A stretch of DNA of 49,118 bases, taken from contig WSYE01000012.1 of the NCBI GenBank assembly GCA_009773665.1, positions 86,234-135,351 of the forward strand. Reading direction: 5' to 3'. The notes below the pieces were generated by a model, which was not told the origin of the DNA, made no database searches, and saw nothing but the letters and a program-made list of their open reading frames with translations. This document shows positions 27,404-36,996 of the stretch, one piece after another. This DNA comes from Desulfovibrionaceae bacterium. GTDB lineage: Bacteria; Desulfobacterota; Desulfovibrionia; Desulfovibrionales; Desulfovibrionaceae. The first letter of the stretch is position 1. The number at the start of each line of letters is the position of its first letter. The position numbers and the translations under genes are program-made.

Positions 27404-28189
27404 CTACAAATCGAAATGCGCCTTGAGGTCCTTGGCGTTGTAGCGACTCACCACGACCTCGGAGCGCTCACGGTCGCTCATGATGAGCTTGTAGCTCCCG
27501 CCGGTCCAGGGGAGTATCTCCGCCACGTGGTTCAGGTTCACCAGATGGCTGCGGTGGGCGCGGAAGAAGCCGTGCGGCGTCAGGCGCGCTTCCAGCTCCG
27601 CGATGGTGGCCCTGGCCGTGTAGCGCCCGTGGACCGCGTGCACGGTGATGCGCCCCTCCTCGCTGGTGACGAAGAAGATGTGCTTGGGGTGCGTGGGCAC
27701 GATGCGCTCCCCATCGAAAAGGGGGATACGCTTCTCCTGGGGGGCCACCTCCGCGCCTGACGGCGCTGCCCCCGGCACGCCGGGTTCGCGGCCCTGTTCC
27801 GGAGCATCTCCCGGCTCATCCAGGCGCAGATAACGCCGGGCCTTGTCGATGGTCTTGCGCAGCCGCTCCAGGGTGAAGGGCTTGAGGATGTAGTCCAGGG
27901 CGTCCAGTTCGAAGGCCTGGACCGCGTGTTCCTCGTAGGCAGTAACGAACACCAGCAGGGGTTTTCTGGGCAGGTCCCCGAAAAGATAGGCCAGCTTCAG
28001 CCCGGAGAGCCCCGGCATCTGGATGTCCAGGAACACAAGATCCGGCAGGAGCGCCCGTACCTCCGGCATGGCCGCAGCCGCGCTCGTGGCCTCGCCAACC
28101 ACGGCGACGTTCTCGATGCGCCCCAGCAGATGCTTGAGCTCGCGCCGGACCGGCCCCTCGTCGTCGATGATGAAAACGCACAGGCTCAT
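27404..28189 (-). CDS. LytTR-family response regulator (261 aa)
   Basis: DNA-binding partner of the upstream kinase. A complete receiver (acidic pair Asp9/Asp10, phospho-acceptor Asp55 in FLDIQMPG, Lys in KPF) is joined by a proline-rich linker (about 127-150) to a LytTR domain (about 155-258) with FFRAHRSHLVNLNHV and GGSYKLIMSDR. The ATG overlaps the kinase stop as ATGA, so the pair is translationally coupled. Confidence 0.92.
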   Translation of the reverse strand: MSLCVFIIDDEGPVRRELKHLLGRIENVAVVGEATSAAAAMPEVRALLPDLVFLDIQMPGLSGLKLAYLFGDLPRKPLLVFVTAYEEHAVQAFELDALDYILKPFTLERLRKTIDKARRYLRLDEPGDAPEQGREPGVPGAAPSGAEVAPQEKRIPLFDGERIVPTHPKHIFFVTSEEGRITVHAVHGRYTARATIAELEARLTPHGFFRAHRSHLVNLNHVAEILPWTGGSYKLIMSDRERSEVVVSRYNAKDLKAHFDL

Positions 28190-30339
28190 GGCTTGGGGAT
28201 GGTGAAGGATATGGTAACGCCCTGGCCCGGAGCGCTCAGGATGCGAAGCCCGTGCTGCACGCCGTGGATGGCCACCAGCCGGGCGTTTACGTTTCTCAGC
28301 GCAAGGCCGGTGCCGCGCGGCACGGGCGCGCCTTGGGAGTCCGCCAGCAGCGCCGCAGCCTCGGCCTGTTCCATGCCCACGCCGTCGTCCTTGACCACGA
28401 TGCGCACCGCCCCCTTCTCGGCATAGGCCCCGATGACGATCTCACCGCCCTCCTCCTTGGGCATGATGCCGTGGCGCAGGGCGTTCTCCACCAGGGGCTG
28501 GAGAATCAGCGGCGGTACCGGACATTCCAGGGCGGCGGGGTCGATGTCGTAGGTGACGCGCAGGCGCTCCTCGAAGCGGGCGCGCTCGATGGAGAGGTAG
28601 TCCTCGCAGTGCTCCAGCTCCTTGGAGAGCGACACGCTGGACCCGCCGGGCTTGATGTTCTTGCGGAAGAAATCCCCCAGCTTCACCAAAAGGTCGGAGG
28701 CGGTCTCCGGGTCCGTGCGGATGTAGTGCATGATGGAGGTGATGGCGTTGAACAAGAAGTGCGGGTTGATCTGGGCCTGGAGCATCTTGATCTCCGCCTC
28801 GGTGCGCAACTTTTTCTGGCGTTCTGACTCCAGAAGTGCCTGTTCCGCCTGTTTTTTGCTGGTCACGTCGCGCACGATGGAGATGATGCATTTGACCCCG
28901 CCGATCTCCACCATCTCGCCGGAGCGTTCGACCGTGATCACTTCGCCGGATTTCAGACGGTATTGCAGCTCCTGGTTCTGGGTGCGCCCGTGGCGCAGGA
29001 ATTTCTCGTCCAGCTCGTAGCGCTCGCCGGGGTTGGCGTAGATGCCGATATCCAGGGAAGTCTTGCCCAGCACGTCCTTGCGGGTAAAGCCGGTTATCTC
29101 CACAAAGGCGTCGTTGACGTCCATGTACGCGCCGTCGCTCAGGCGCAGGATGGCGATCCAGTCCGGGCTGTGGCGGAAGATGCGCTCGAACTTTTCCTCG
29201 GATTCGCGCAGGAAGGCCTCGGTCTTCTTGCGCCCCTGGATGTTCACCCACAGGGCCGCCACCATGCCAAGAAGGACCATGAACGTTACGACGACGGCCA
29301 GCACCTTGCCCTGGTGCTCCTCGTAAAAGGACGCGGGCCGGTTCACCACGCGGCTGCCCTCCGGGAGCAGGCTGGCGGCGACGCCGAAGCGGCGCAACTG
29401 GGTGTGGTCGAACATGTAGCGGTTGGGGCTCTCCTTCACCACGGGGATGTCCCCGGCTTTTTCCCCGGAGAGGATGCGCAGGGCCATCTCGGCAGCCACG
29501 CGCCCCTGATCGAATCCGCTGACCAGAAGCCCGCCCACGATGCCCTTGCCCAGATAGAAATCCCACACGCCGTAGATGGGCGCTTTGGACTGCGCGGCGA
29601 TCATGGACAGGGACTCGTTGTAATCGAAGGCGCGGCCCGACTTGTCCCGGTTGAAGGTCATGAGCAGCACAATGTCGCCGGGAGCGAGTCCGCGCACGCG
29701 GGCCAGCAGATCGTCCATGTCCAGGTCGTCCAGGGATACCACGGACACTCTCTTCTCGAACTCCGGCAACACCTCGGACAGGATCTTGCGGTTGGCGAGA
29801 CCGGTGCTGGAGCGGTCGTTGATCACCACGATCCGGTATGCGCCAGGATGCAGGGTCAGGGCGGTGCGCAGAGTATTGCGCACGTCGTAGGCCTCCACCA
29901 CGCCAGTGAAGAAGCCGCGCTTGCCCGACAGCATGGAGTCGTCAAAGAAGTTCACGCCGCAGAACACCACCGGGGCCGAGGGGAACAGGCGCTCACGCCG
30001 GGAAAGCATGAACTGGAAGGCGTCGTCGTCGGAGGCGATGACCACGTCGATGGGGATGCGGGAATATTTGCGGGCCAGAAGTTCCACCAGCCGGGGTTCG
30101 TCGTCCGCCGAGGGCACGCGCTTGGTGTCCATGTACTCGGTGAACACCTCCACCTGGGGAAGGTCCTTCAGCACCGAGGCGACACCCAGGTCCTCCTCGT
30201 CGGTCCAGGCCAGCCCCTTGTGGTAGGAGTGCAGCACCAGCACGCGTTTCTTGTCCTGGGCGCTGGCGGCCTGGACCCACAACAGGCAGGCGAGCACGGC
30301 GACCAGAAGCGCGAGTGGTGGGGAGTGTCGAAACGTCAT
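28186..30339 (-). CDS. LytS-type sensor histidine kinase with periplasmic binding-protein sensor and PAS (717 aa)
   Basis: After a signal peptide (about 1-27), a large periplasmic domain (about 30-335) resembles the ABC-transporter substrate-binding fold (KRVLVLHSYHKGLAW near its start, DVVIASDDDAF, GYP-less loop). A transmembrane helix follows (about 345-370), then a PAS domain (about 385-500), a His_kinase domain with INPHFLFNAITSI (His527) and an ATPase domain with GTGLALRNV. This is a ligand-sensing kinase of the YehU/LytS class with a binding-protein sensor rather than a multi-membrane one. The start at 30339 has AAGG six bases upstream. It pairs with the LytTR regulator; the ligand is unknown. 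Confidence 0.88.
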   Translation of the reverse strand: MTFRHSPPLALLVAVLACLLWVQAASAQDKKRVLVLHSYHKGLAWTDEEDLGVASVLKDLPQVEVFTEYMDTKRVPSADDEPRLVELLARKYSRIPIDVVIASDDDAFQFMLSRRERLFPSAPVVFCGVNFFDDSMLSGKRGFFTGVVEAYDVRNTLRTALTLHPGAYRIVVINDRSSTGLANRKILSEVLPEFEKRVSVVSLDDLDMDDLLARVRGLAPGDIVLLMTFNRDKSGRAFDYNESLSMIAAQSKAPIYGVWDFYLGKGIVGGLLVSGFDQGRVAAEMALRILSGEKAGDIPVVKESPNRYMFDHTQLRRFGVAASLLPEGSRVVNRPASFYEEHQGKVLAVVVTFMVLLGMVAALWVNIQGRKKTEAFLRESEEKFERIFRHSPDWIAILRLSDGAYMDVNDAFVEITGFTRKDVLGKTSLDIGIYANPGERYELDEKFLRHGRTQNQELQYRLKSGEVITVERSGEMVEIGGVKCIISIVRDVTSKKQAEQALLESERQKKLRTEAEIKMLQAQINPHFLFNAITSIMHYIRTDPETASDLLVKLGDFFRKNIKPGGSSVSLSKELEHCEDYLSIERARFEERLRVTYDIDPAALECPVPPLILQPLVENALRHGIMPKEEGGEIVIGAYAEKGAVRIVVKDDGVGMEQAEAAALLADSQGAPVPRGTGLALRNVNARLVAIHGVQHGLRILSAPGQGVTISFTIPKP

Positions 30340-30457
30340 GGAGGGCCTTGGCCGAACAGAATGAATTGGCGGCGATGCCTGGGGCAGCCGTGGGCAATCC
30401 CTACCACGAACAGGTCCGCAAGGGAATGACGGGAAGCGGCCCGTGCAGCCGCATGCC

Positions 30458-31207
30458 TCAGGACGTGCCGCCCCCCTTGCGGGAGAGGAAGCGCGCGAAG
30501 CGGTCGGCCTCGCCGAATTCCGGATTCAGGCGCAGGGCGTTTTGCAGAGCCTCTCCACACTCGCGGAGATCGCCCTTGTCGTAGAGGACCCTGGCCATGT
30601 TGAAATAGATATTTTCGTCGCCCGGCTCGATAGTCAGGGCCTTGCTGAAAAATCCGATGGATTCGTCGAGAAGGCCGTCCTTGCGCAGGGCCACGCCAAA
30701 AAGGTTGAAGCGGACGCAATGCTCACGCCTGGCCTCCACGCCGTGGCAGGTGAGCGCCTCAAGCAGACCTGTTATGGTTTCCATCATGGCCTGATGGGCC
30801 TCTTCGTATCCGGGATGCGAGTAATCGGGCTGTACCAGGGGTTCACACAGCAAGGCCTTGAGCGCGACAAGCTCCTGCGGGTCCAGCATGCTGAGAGACG
30901 CGTCCTCGCCGGACTCCAGCAGTTTCTCGGCAAGGGACCTGACCACCGGCACGGCGTATTCGACGTAATACAGCGGCTCCGGCGTGTACGCCTTGATAAA
31001 CTGCTTCATGCCGACCTTTTTGACGATCCCTGAAGGCAAACCCTCGACAGTCAGCGGCTGGACCTCCACCAGATTCTCGTTCATCTGCCGGACGTACCAA
31101 TAGGTCACGTTCTTGTGCTCCACCATGGTGACACCGGACCCGAGTTCGGCCAGTTGCCGCAGGGAATAGACGCCCAGCACGGTGGGCGAAGAGATTTCAG
31201 AAGGCAT
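30458..31207 (-). CDS. TPR protein with unrecognised N-terminal domain, paralogue 1 (249 aa)
   Basis: An N-terminal domain (about 10-90) contains GVYSLRQLAELGSG, TYWYVRQM and a YTPEP segment. A helical middle and two C-terminal tetratricopeptide repeats (about 170-240: ALTIEPGDENIYFNMARVLYDKGD) follow. No signal peptide or membrane helix, so cytoplasmic. The N-terminal domain matches the next gene's product in motif order, so they are paralogues. TPRs usually mediate protein contact; the partner is unknown. ATG 31207 has GGGGA upstream. Confidence 0.7.
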   Translation of the reverse strand: MPSEISSPTVLGVYSLRQLAELGSGVTMVEHKNVTYWYVRQMNENLVEVQPLTVEGLPSGIVKKVGMKQFIKAYTPEPLYYVEYAVPVVRSLAEKLLESGEDASLSMLDPQELVALKALLCEPLVQPDYSHPGYEEAHQAMMETITGLLEALTCHGVEARREHCVRFNLFGVALRKDGLLDESIGFFSKALTIEPGDENIYFNMARVLYDKGDLRECGEALQNALRLNPEFGEADRFARFLSRKGGGTS

Positions 31208-31369
31208 AAGTCCCCATCTCGCATACTCCCGGAAACACCCAGGGTCGTCTCGGACGTTCTGTTTGCGTGGCGCGGGTCGGATCTTCAGCATGACTCTTCA
31301 TCATGTTGATACATTCCGGCGCAGACGGGGTCAACAGCGAGGCGGCAGCAGGCCGCGCCTGGCGGGGGC

Positions 31370-32152
31370 TCAGACGTCCAGCATGCCTGCGGCGCGAAGC
31401 GACAGACAGAGCTGTTCGCTGCGCGAGTCGTCCTTGGGGATGAGGCGCTTGTCCAGCACGTATTTGGCGAAATACAATCCTTCCTCGAAGTAACTATTGA
31501 TGTCCAGGGCCTTCAGCAGATGCCAGACGGTCTTCTCCATGTCGCCCTTTTCGAAATAGGCACGGGCGATGTTGAACTGGAGGTTCTCGTCCATGGAGGT
31601 CATGTCCTGGGCCTTAAAGTAATACTGGAGGGTCTGGTCGAAGAGGCCCCTGCGGCGCAGGCTGATGCCCAGCTCATTGAAGAGGTGTTTGTGTTCGTCG
31701 GCAAAGGCTTCGTCCATCTCCAGGATGTTGTTGAAGACGTAGAGCGCCTTGTCCGTGTGCCCAAGCGCCAGAAGCGAGATTCCCAGGCCAAAGTTGGCGC
31801 GGATGTTGGCCTCATCGATGCGCCGGACCTTTTCGTATTCGCGCACCGCCCCGGCGTGGTTGCCGCCTTCGCGGTAGCCGTCGCCCTCCATGAGCGGTCG
31901 GCTCAGATACTTGTAGGTGGCCTGCGGCTCGGGCAGATAGCCGGAGAGCAGCTCGCCCCGCTCCACCTCGATCAACTGCCCCTGGAGGTTGAAATCCACG
32001 TCCAGGCTGCGCAGCTCGACTGTGCCGCCCGGCACCTCCTTGGCGAACCAGTAAGTCTTGGACAGGGCCTTGCGGCGGGTCATGCCGCTCCCCAGGGTCA
32101 CTTCGACCTCCAGGGAAAAAATTCCGTAGAGCTTGATGAGGGCGTGGTCCAT
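31370..32152 (-). CDS. TPR protein with unrecognised N-terminal domain, paralogue 2 (260 aa)
   Basis: Same architecture as its neighbour. The N-terminal domain (about 5-100) contains LYGIFSLEVEVTLGSG, KTYWFAKE and YLPEPQATYKYLSRPL. Next are several TPR motifs (about 105-230), with A/F and small-residue positions as expected (NIRANFGLGISLLALGH, ENLQFNIARAYFEKGD). The pattern G-x2-SL-x5-LGSG-x-T, then TYW, then a short E-L stretch, then Y-x-PEP-x5-Y-x2-P is shared. ATG 32152 lacks a clear ribosome site; I prefer it because the longer frame is GC-rich non-family sequence. Cytoplasmic, function unknown. Confidence 0.7.
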   Translation of the reverse strand: MDHALIKLYGIFSLEVEVTLGSGMTRRKALSKTYWFAKEVPGGTVELRSLDVDFNLQGQLIEVERGELLSGYLPEPQATYKYLSRPLMEGDGYREGGNHAGAVREYEKVRRIDEANIRANFGLGISLLALGHTDKALYVFNNILEMDEAFADEHKHLFNELGISLRRRGLFDQTLQYYFKAQDMTSMDENLQFNIARAYFEKGDMEKTVWHLLKALDINSYFEEGLYFAKYVLDKRLIPKDDSRSEQLCLSLRAAGMLDV

Positions 32153-32377
32153 TGGATTGCCGCAGCCGGGTACAGCTACTCCCGTGAATGCGGCCCGGTC
32201 TGGGTGTCGGATGCTTTGCAGCCAAGCGGCGCGTCCGAGCTGCGAAAGGCAGCTGACATGTTTCGCCAGGCAGGCGGACCGTGACGTCAAGACCTGCCCC
32301 TTTTCCCCGCTTCGCGGGTTCAGTCCTCCCAGGGTTCAGGGAGCCGGGGAGTTAGCCCCCTCCCCCTTGCGGAGGGA

Positions 32378-33481
32378 TCAGTCGATGGGGAGTCTGCTGC
32401 CGGACTCCGGCTCCGGGGCCACCCCGCCCGGCGGCTGTTCGTTCGCACCATCGTTGTCCGCATCGCCGGCAGCTTCGCCCATGAGCTTATTAATGAGCGC
32501 GCTGGCCTCCCGGAAGTCCCCACGGATGACCACGGCCTCACGCAGATGCCCCAGGGCTTTCTGGTTGTCCCCGGCGTAGATGTGAGCCTTGGCAATATTG
32601 TAGTGCAGGTTCTCGTCGGTTGGGGTCAGCACCAGGGCCTGATTGTAGGCGTGCAGCGCCCCCAGGTAGTCCCCGGAACGCCTGAGCTTCACGCCCAGGT
32701 TGTTGTAGGGGTTGATGGCGTCGGGATCGTCGGTGAGGATCTCGCCGAACACTTCCTTGAGCTCCTGAAGCTTGTCCTGCATGGCGAACAGGTCTGCCGC
32801 GCGGGTCAGGTGCGCGTGGTAGGCCGCGTCGTCGCCCTTGCCCTTGTGGGCGTAGGCCAGCCCGCGTTGCGCCTCGGCGTAGAGCTCGTTCAGGGCCACG
32901 GCCTTGTTGAAGGACAGGATGGCCTTGCCGAAGCTCTTGGCGCGCAGATACTCCATGCCCATGTTGAAATACTTGAGCGCCTCGTTCTCTTCGGACACGA
33001 CCTCCTCGAATTCGCTGATGGCCGCGTCGAAGTCTCCGCGCACCAGGGAGGCCTTGGCGTTGTCCAGCATCTCCTGCTCAATCTCACCCACGCTGAGCGA
33101 CTGCCACGCGGTGCGGATGTGCTTCTCCAGCGTCTCCAGCGAATAGGGTCTGATCACGTAGCCCGAGCATCCGGAGGTGACGGCGCTCAGCACATACTCG
33201 CGCTGGCATTCGCTGGTAACCATGACCAGGGCCTTCACCGGCAGGTCACGGTCCTTGGCGATGGCCCGCAGGCAGTCCAGCCCGTCCATGTCCACCAGCG
33301 AAGAATCGATGAGCGCGATCTGGACGGTCCCGTCACGAAGATGCCCCTTGGATTGTTCGAAAGACGAATACGCCCGGACGTCCTGGAACTGCATCCGTGT
33401 GAGGATGCCTTTGTCCCGCGAAGCATGGTGGACGTTACCGGACAGTACGGTCACCGAAATTGAAGACGGGTCGAAGTGCAT
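32378..33481 (-). CDS. Degenerate receiver / TPR protein (367 aa)
   Basis: The N-terminal 120 residues have a receiver fold: Asp59 in ALIDSSLVDMDGL and Thr89. It lacks the acidic pair after strand one (VTVLSGNVH instead of VDD), and the conserved Lys is Arg111 (VIRPYS). Phosphorylation may be weak or absent. After a linker come about five TPR repeats (about 150-335) such as NEALKYFNMGMEYLRAKSFGKAILSFNKAV and DAINPYNNLGVKLRRSGDYLGALHAYNQAL, then an acidic, proline-rich tail. ATG 33481 has AAAGG nine bases upstream; an ATG at 33499 has none. It is the first of three TPR genes on this strand. Confidence 0.82.
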   Translation of the reverse strand: MHFDPSSISVTVLSGNVHHASRDKGILTRMQFQDVRAYSSFEQSKGHLRDGTVQIALIDSSLVDMDGLDCLRAIAKDRDLPVKALVMVTSECQREYVLSAVTSGCSGYVIRPYSLETLEKHIRTAWQSLSVGEIEQEMLDNAKASLVRGDFDAAISEFEEVVSEENEALKYFNMGMEYLRAKSFGKAILSFNKAVALNELYAEAQRGLAYAHKGKGDDAAYHAHLTRAADLFAMQDKLQELKEVFGEILTDDPDAINPYNNLGVKLRRSGDYLGALHAYNQALVLTPTDENLHYNIAKAHIYAGDNQKALGHLREAVVIRGDFREASALINKLMGEAAGDADNDGANEQPPGGVAPEPESGSRLPID

Positions 33482-33605
33482 TCGCGGCTGCCTTTGCATG
33501 AGAGATAGGGACGCTTACCTATCGATGAGGCATGCTTTCAGTCTTGTCAACTGCAAGCGGTAGCGCCCATGGCGACGGACAACGCGGAAAACGTTCAGGG
33601 AAATA

Positions 33606-33639
33606 CGAAAAGCCCGCACGACCAATGGTCGGCGGGCTT
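33606..33639 (-). terminator. Rho-independent terminator of rpsT
   Basis: On the minus strand, AAGCCCGC and GCGGGCTT enclose a GACC-ATT-GGTC inner stem, followed by four T. It lies about 25 bases past the rpsT stop. Confidence 0.8.
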
Positions 33640-33661
33640 CAAGGCTCTTGTTCAAGATCGA

Positions 33662-33928
33662 CTAGGCTTCGATCTTGTTGACGGCCAGATTCAAGCGGGA
33701 GACCTTGCGGGCAGCGGTCTTCCAGTGGACGATCTTTTTGGAGGCGGCGCTGTCGAGGACGGCGGTGGCCTCCTGCAGAGCGGTCTTGGCGGCGGCGGCG
33801 TCCTTCAGGTCAATGGCGGCGCGCACTGCCTTGATGACATTCTTCACCTGGGTTTTAGCGGAACGGTTGCGTGCACGTGCAACAAGACTCTGACGGTGCC
33901 TTTTCAGCGCGGACTTATGATTGGCCAA
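33662..33928 (-). CDS. rpsT: 30S ribosomal protein S20 with TTG start (88 aa)
   Basis: Small-subunit protein S20, binding 16S rRNA. The product starts [25 protein letters not shown], the classic basic S20 N-terminus, at the usual length of about 86-88. The initiation codon is TTG at 33928 (no in-frame ATG at the N-terminus), with a GGAGGGAG site close upstream. S20 in E. coli also uses UUG and represses its own translation, so the same control is plausible. A strong promoter and a terminator bracket the gene, making it a single-gene unit. Confidence 0.95.
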   Translation of the reverse strand: MANHKSALKRHRQSLVARARNRSAKTQVKNVIKAVRAAIDLKDAAAAKTALQEATAVLDSAASKKIVHWKTAARKVSRLNLAVNKIEA

Positions 33929-33964
33929 GGGATCTCCCTCCTCAAAGCAAGTTCAAAGACGGAC

Positions 33965-33993
33965 TTGATAGTCCTGAACGGTTAGTCTGTCAA
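33965..33993 (-). promoter_or_regulatory. Strong sigma-70 promoter of rpsT
   Basis: On the minus strand, TTGACA, 17-base spacer, TATCAA. The -35 is a perfect consensus match. The start site would be near 33958, giving a leader of about 30 bases. The -35 element begins about ten bases past the glyS stop. Confidence 0.75.
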
Positions 33994-34002
33994 GTGGTTC
34001 CT

Positions 34003-36087
34003 CTAAATTTGCAAGGCGGCGAAGTCCGCCAGCCTGCCGAGGCGATCCACAAGGGATTTCAGCAGATTGAGCCTGCCGAGCTTCAACACCGGATCGTCGC
34101 ACATCACCATGACGTTGTCGAAGAAGGCGTCCACGCTGGGGCGCAGCTCACCCAGGAGCCCAAACAGGGCGTCGAAATCGTCGGCGGCCCAGAGTTCCTC
34201 GAAGCGGGCGGCGTTGGCGGCCAGGGCGTCTGCCAGGGCCAGCTCGGCTGGCTCCACCAGCTTCTCGCGGGCAATGTCCCCCGTAAGCTCCATCGTAGCG
34301 GCCTGCTTGCGGATGATGTTGGCCGCACGCTTGAAGGCCAGCACGGCCTGATCGAACCCGGCGCTCTCACTGAAGCTGGTCAGCGCCGCCACGCGGGCGT
34401 CCAGAGCCCACACGTCGGAGAATCCGGCCCCGATGGCCGCGTCCACCACCTGGGAGCGCACACCCTTGCCCTGATACAGCGCCTTGAGGCGCGAACCGAA
34501 GAACTCCAGCAGCTTGGTACGCGCTTCGGTGGGGTCCAGCTTCCAGGTCACGCCCTCGTACCCAGCGAAGGCCAGGGCAATGAGCTCTTCCAGGTTCAGG
34601 CGCAGTCCGTGTTCGACGAGCGTGCGGCAGATGCCCAGGGCCTGACGGCGAAGCGCGTAGGGGTCGGCAGCGCCGGTGGGGATCATGTCCAGCCCGAAGC
34701 AGCCGGCCAGGGTGTCCATCTTGTCGGCGATGGCCAGGAGCGCGCCGCCCAGGCTCGGGGCAACGGGGCTGTCCGGGCCAAGGGGCAGGTACTGCTCGGC
34801 GATGGCCTGGGCCACCTGCTCACTCTCGCCCTTTTTGCGGGCGTACACGCCGCCCATGATGCCCTGGAGGTCGGCGAACTCGCCCACCATCTCGGACACC
34901 AGATCAGCCTTGGAGAGCCGCCCGGCCTGGCACAGGTCCAGCATGATCTCGGACTTGGCCTGCTCGGCCATCTTGCAGCACAGGGCCTCGATGCGCCGGG
35001 TCTTGGCTCCCATGGACCCCAGGGGAGCCAGGAAGGTGACTGTGTCCAGCTTCTTCAGCCACGTGTCGAAGCTTGAGGCGAGGTCGGTCTCCCAGAAGAA
35101 GCGGGCGTCCTCCAGGCGGGCCTTCAGCACGCGCTCCCAGCCCTTGCGCACCAGGGCCACATCCGTGGGCTTGAGCCCCGCCGTGGTCAGGAAGTGCGGC
35201 AGCAGGCGTCCCTGGGCGTCTTCCACGCCAAAGCTCTTCTGGTGGCTCTCCATGCTGGTCAGCAGAACCTGCCGGGGCAGCTCCAGATAGCGCTTGTCGA
35301 AGTTGCCCAGGATCACCAGGGGATACTCAACCAGGCCGCAGACTTCTTCCAGCAGGCGCTCACCGATGATGGGCCTGCCCCCGGCAGAGGCGGCTGCCTC
35401 CTGGCACTGAGCCACGATGGCGGCGCGGCGCTTGGCCGGGTCCAGCACCACGTTGCCCTTATCCTCAAGAGTGGGAAAATAGTCGGCCACGGCGGCGAGT
35501 TCCCAAGGCCCAGCGCCCATGACCCGGTGCCCGAAGGTGGAGCGGCCAGAAGCCACGGTGGCCACCTCGAAGGGGATGACCTGATCATCCAGCAGGGCAA
35601 CGATCCAGCGGATGGGGCGGCCAAAGGTGTAGTCCAGGCTGCCCCAGTGCATCTTTTTGGGGAAGTTGAGGGCCTTGAACACTGACAGGCACACGCCAGG
35701 CAGAATATCTGCGGCCTTTACGCCGCCGGTGGTCTTGCGAAGAGCCAGATATTGGCCCTTGGGGGTGTCCACGGTGAACACCTCGGACATTTGCGCGCCC
35801 TGGCCCTTGGCAAAACCAAGCGCTGCGGCGGTGGGGTTGCCGGAGGCGTCGTAGGCGGCCCGGACCGGAGGACCGGTGACGGTCTCCTCCTCACGGCGCT
35901 GCTGGGCGTCGAGCCCTTCCACCAGGGCGGTCAGGCGGCGCGGCGTGGACCATGTGGAGACGCCCGCGCAGGAGAGCTTGTTCTGCTCCAGAAGCCCGGC
36001 AAGCCCCTGGCGCAATTCCTCGGTGAGGGAGGCCAGAAAGCGCGAGGGCATCTCCTCGAATCCGATTTCCAAGAGAAAGGCTGGCAT
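34003..36087 (-). CDS. glyS: Glycyl-tRNA synthetase beta subunit (694 aa)
   Basis: Large subunit of the alpha2-beta2 glycyl-tRNA synthetase. The N-terminus PAFLLEIGFEEMPSRF and the motif order of GlyS (for example RFLASLTEELRQGLAGLLE, GPPVRAAYDASGNPTAAALGFA, FGRPIRWIVALLD) are visible, and the length is standard. ATG 36087 has AAAGGATC upstream and is 12 bases past the glyQ stop. Co-transcribed with glyQ and recO. Confidence 0.96.
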   Translation of the reverse strand: MPAFLLEIGFEEMPSRFLASLTEELRQGLAGLLEQNKLSCAGVSTWSTPRRLTALVEGLDAQQRREEETVTGPPVRAAYDASGNPTAAALGFAKGQGAQMSEVFTVDTPKGQYLALRKTTGGVKAADILPGVCLSVFKALNFPKKMHWGSLDYTFGRPIRWIVALLDDQVIPFEVATVASGRSTFGHRVMGAGPWELAAVADYFPTLEDKGNVVLDPAKRRAAIVAQCQEAAASAGGRPIIGERLLEEVCGLVEYPLVILGNFDKRYLELPRQVLLTSMESHQKSFGVEDAQGRLLPHFLTTAGLKPTDVALVRKGWERVLKARLEDARFFWETDLASSFDTWLKKLDTVTFLAPLGSMGAKTRRIEALCCKMAEQAKSEIMLDLCQAGRLSKADLVSEMVGEFADLQGIMGGVYARKKGESEQVAQAIAEQYLPLGPDSPVAPSLGGALLAIADKMDTLAGCFGLDMIPTGAADPYALRRQALGICRTLVEHGLRLNLEELIALAFAGYEGVTWKLDPTEARTKLLEFFGSRLKALYQGKGVRSQVVDAAIGAGFSDVWALDARVAALTSFSESAGFDQAVLAFKRAANIIRKQAATMELTGDIAREKLVEPAELALADALAANAARFEELWAADDFDALFGLLGELRPSVDAFFDNVMVMCDDPVLKLGRLNLLKSLVDRLGRLADFAALQI

Positions 36088-36099
36088 GGGTATGATCCT

Positions 36100-36969
<870 letters not shown>

Positions 36970-36996
36970 GCGGACTCCTCTGGACTTTAAAAGGCG

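Noticed and set aside
28963..30429. 488-codon plus-strand frame opposite the LytS-type kinase
   Set aside because: Antisense shadow of the kinase gene, no domains.
32290..32377. Further copy of the dispersed repeat between two TPR genes
   Set aside because: GC-rich with a CCCGC/GCGGG hairpin but without the shared head or the AAAGCCGGGTC block.
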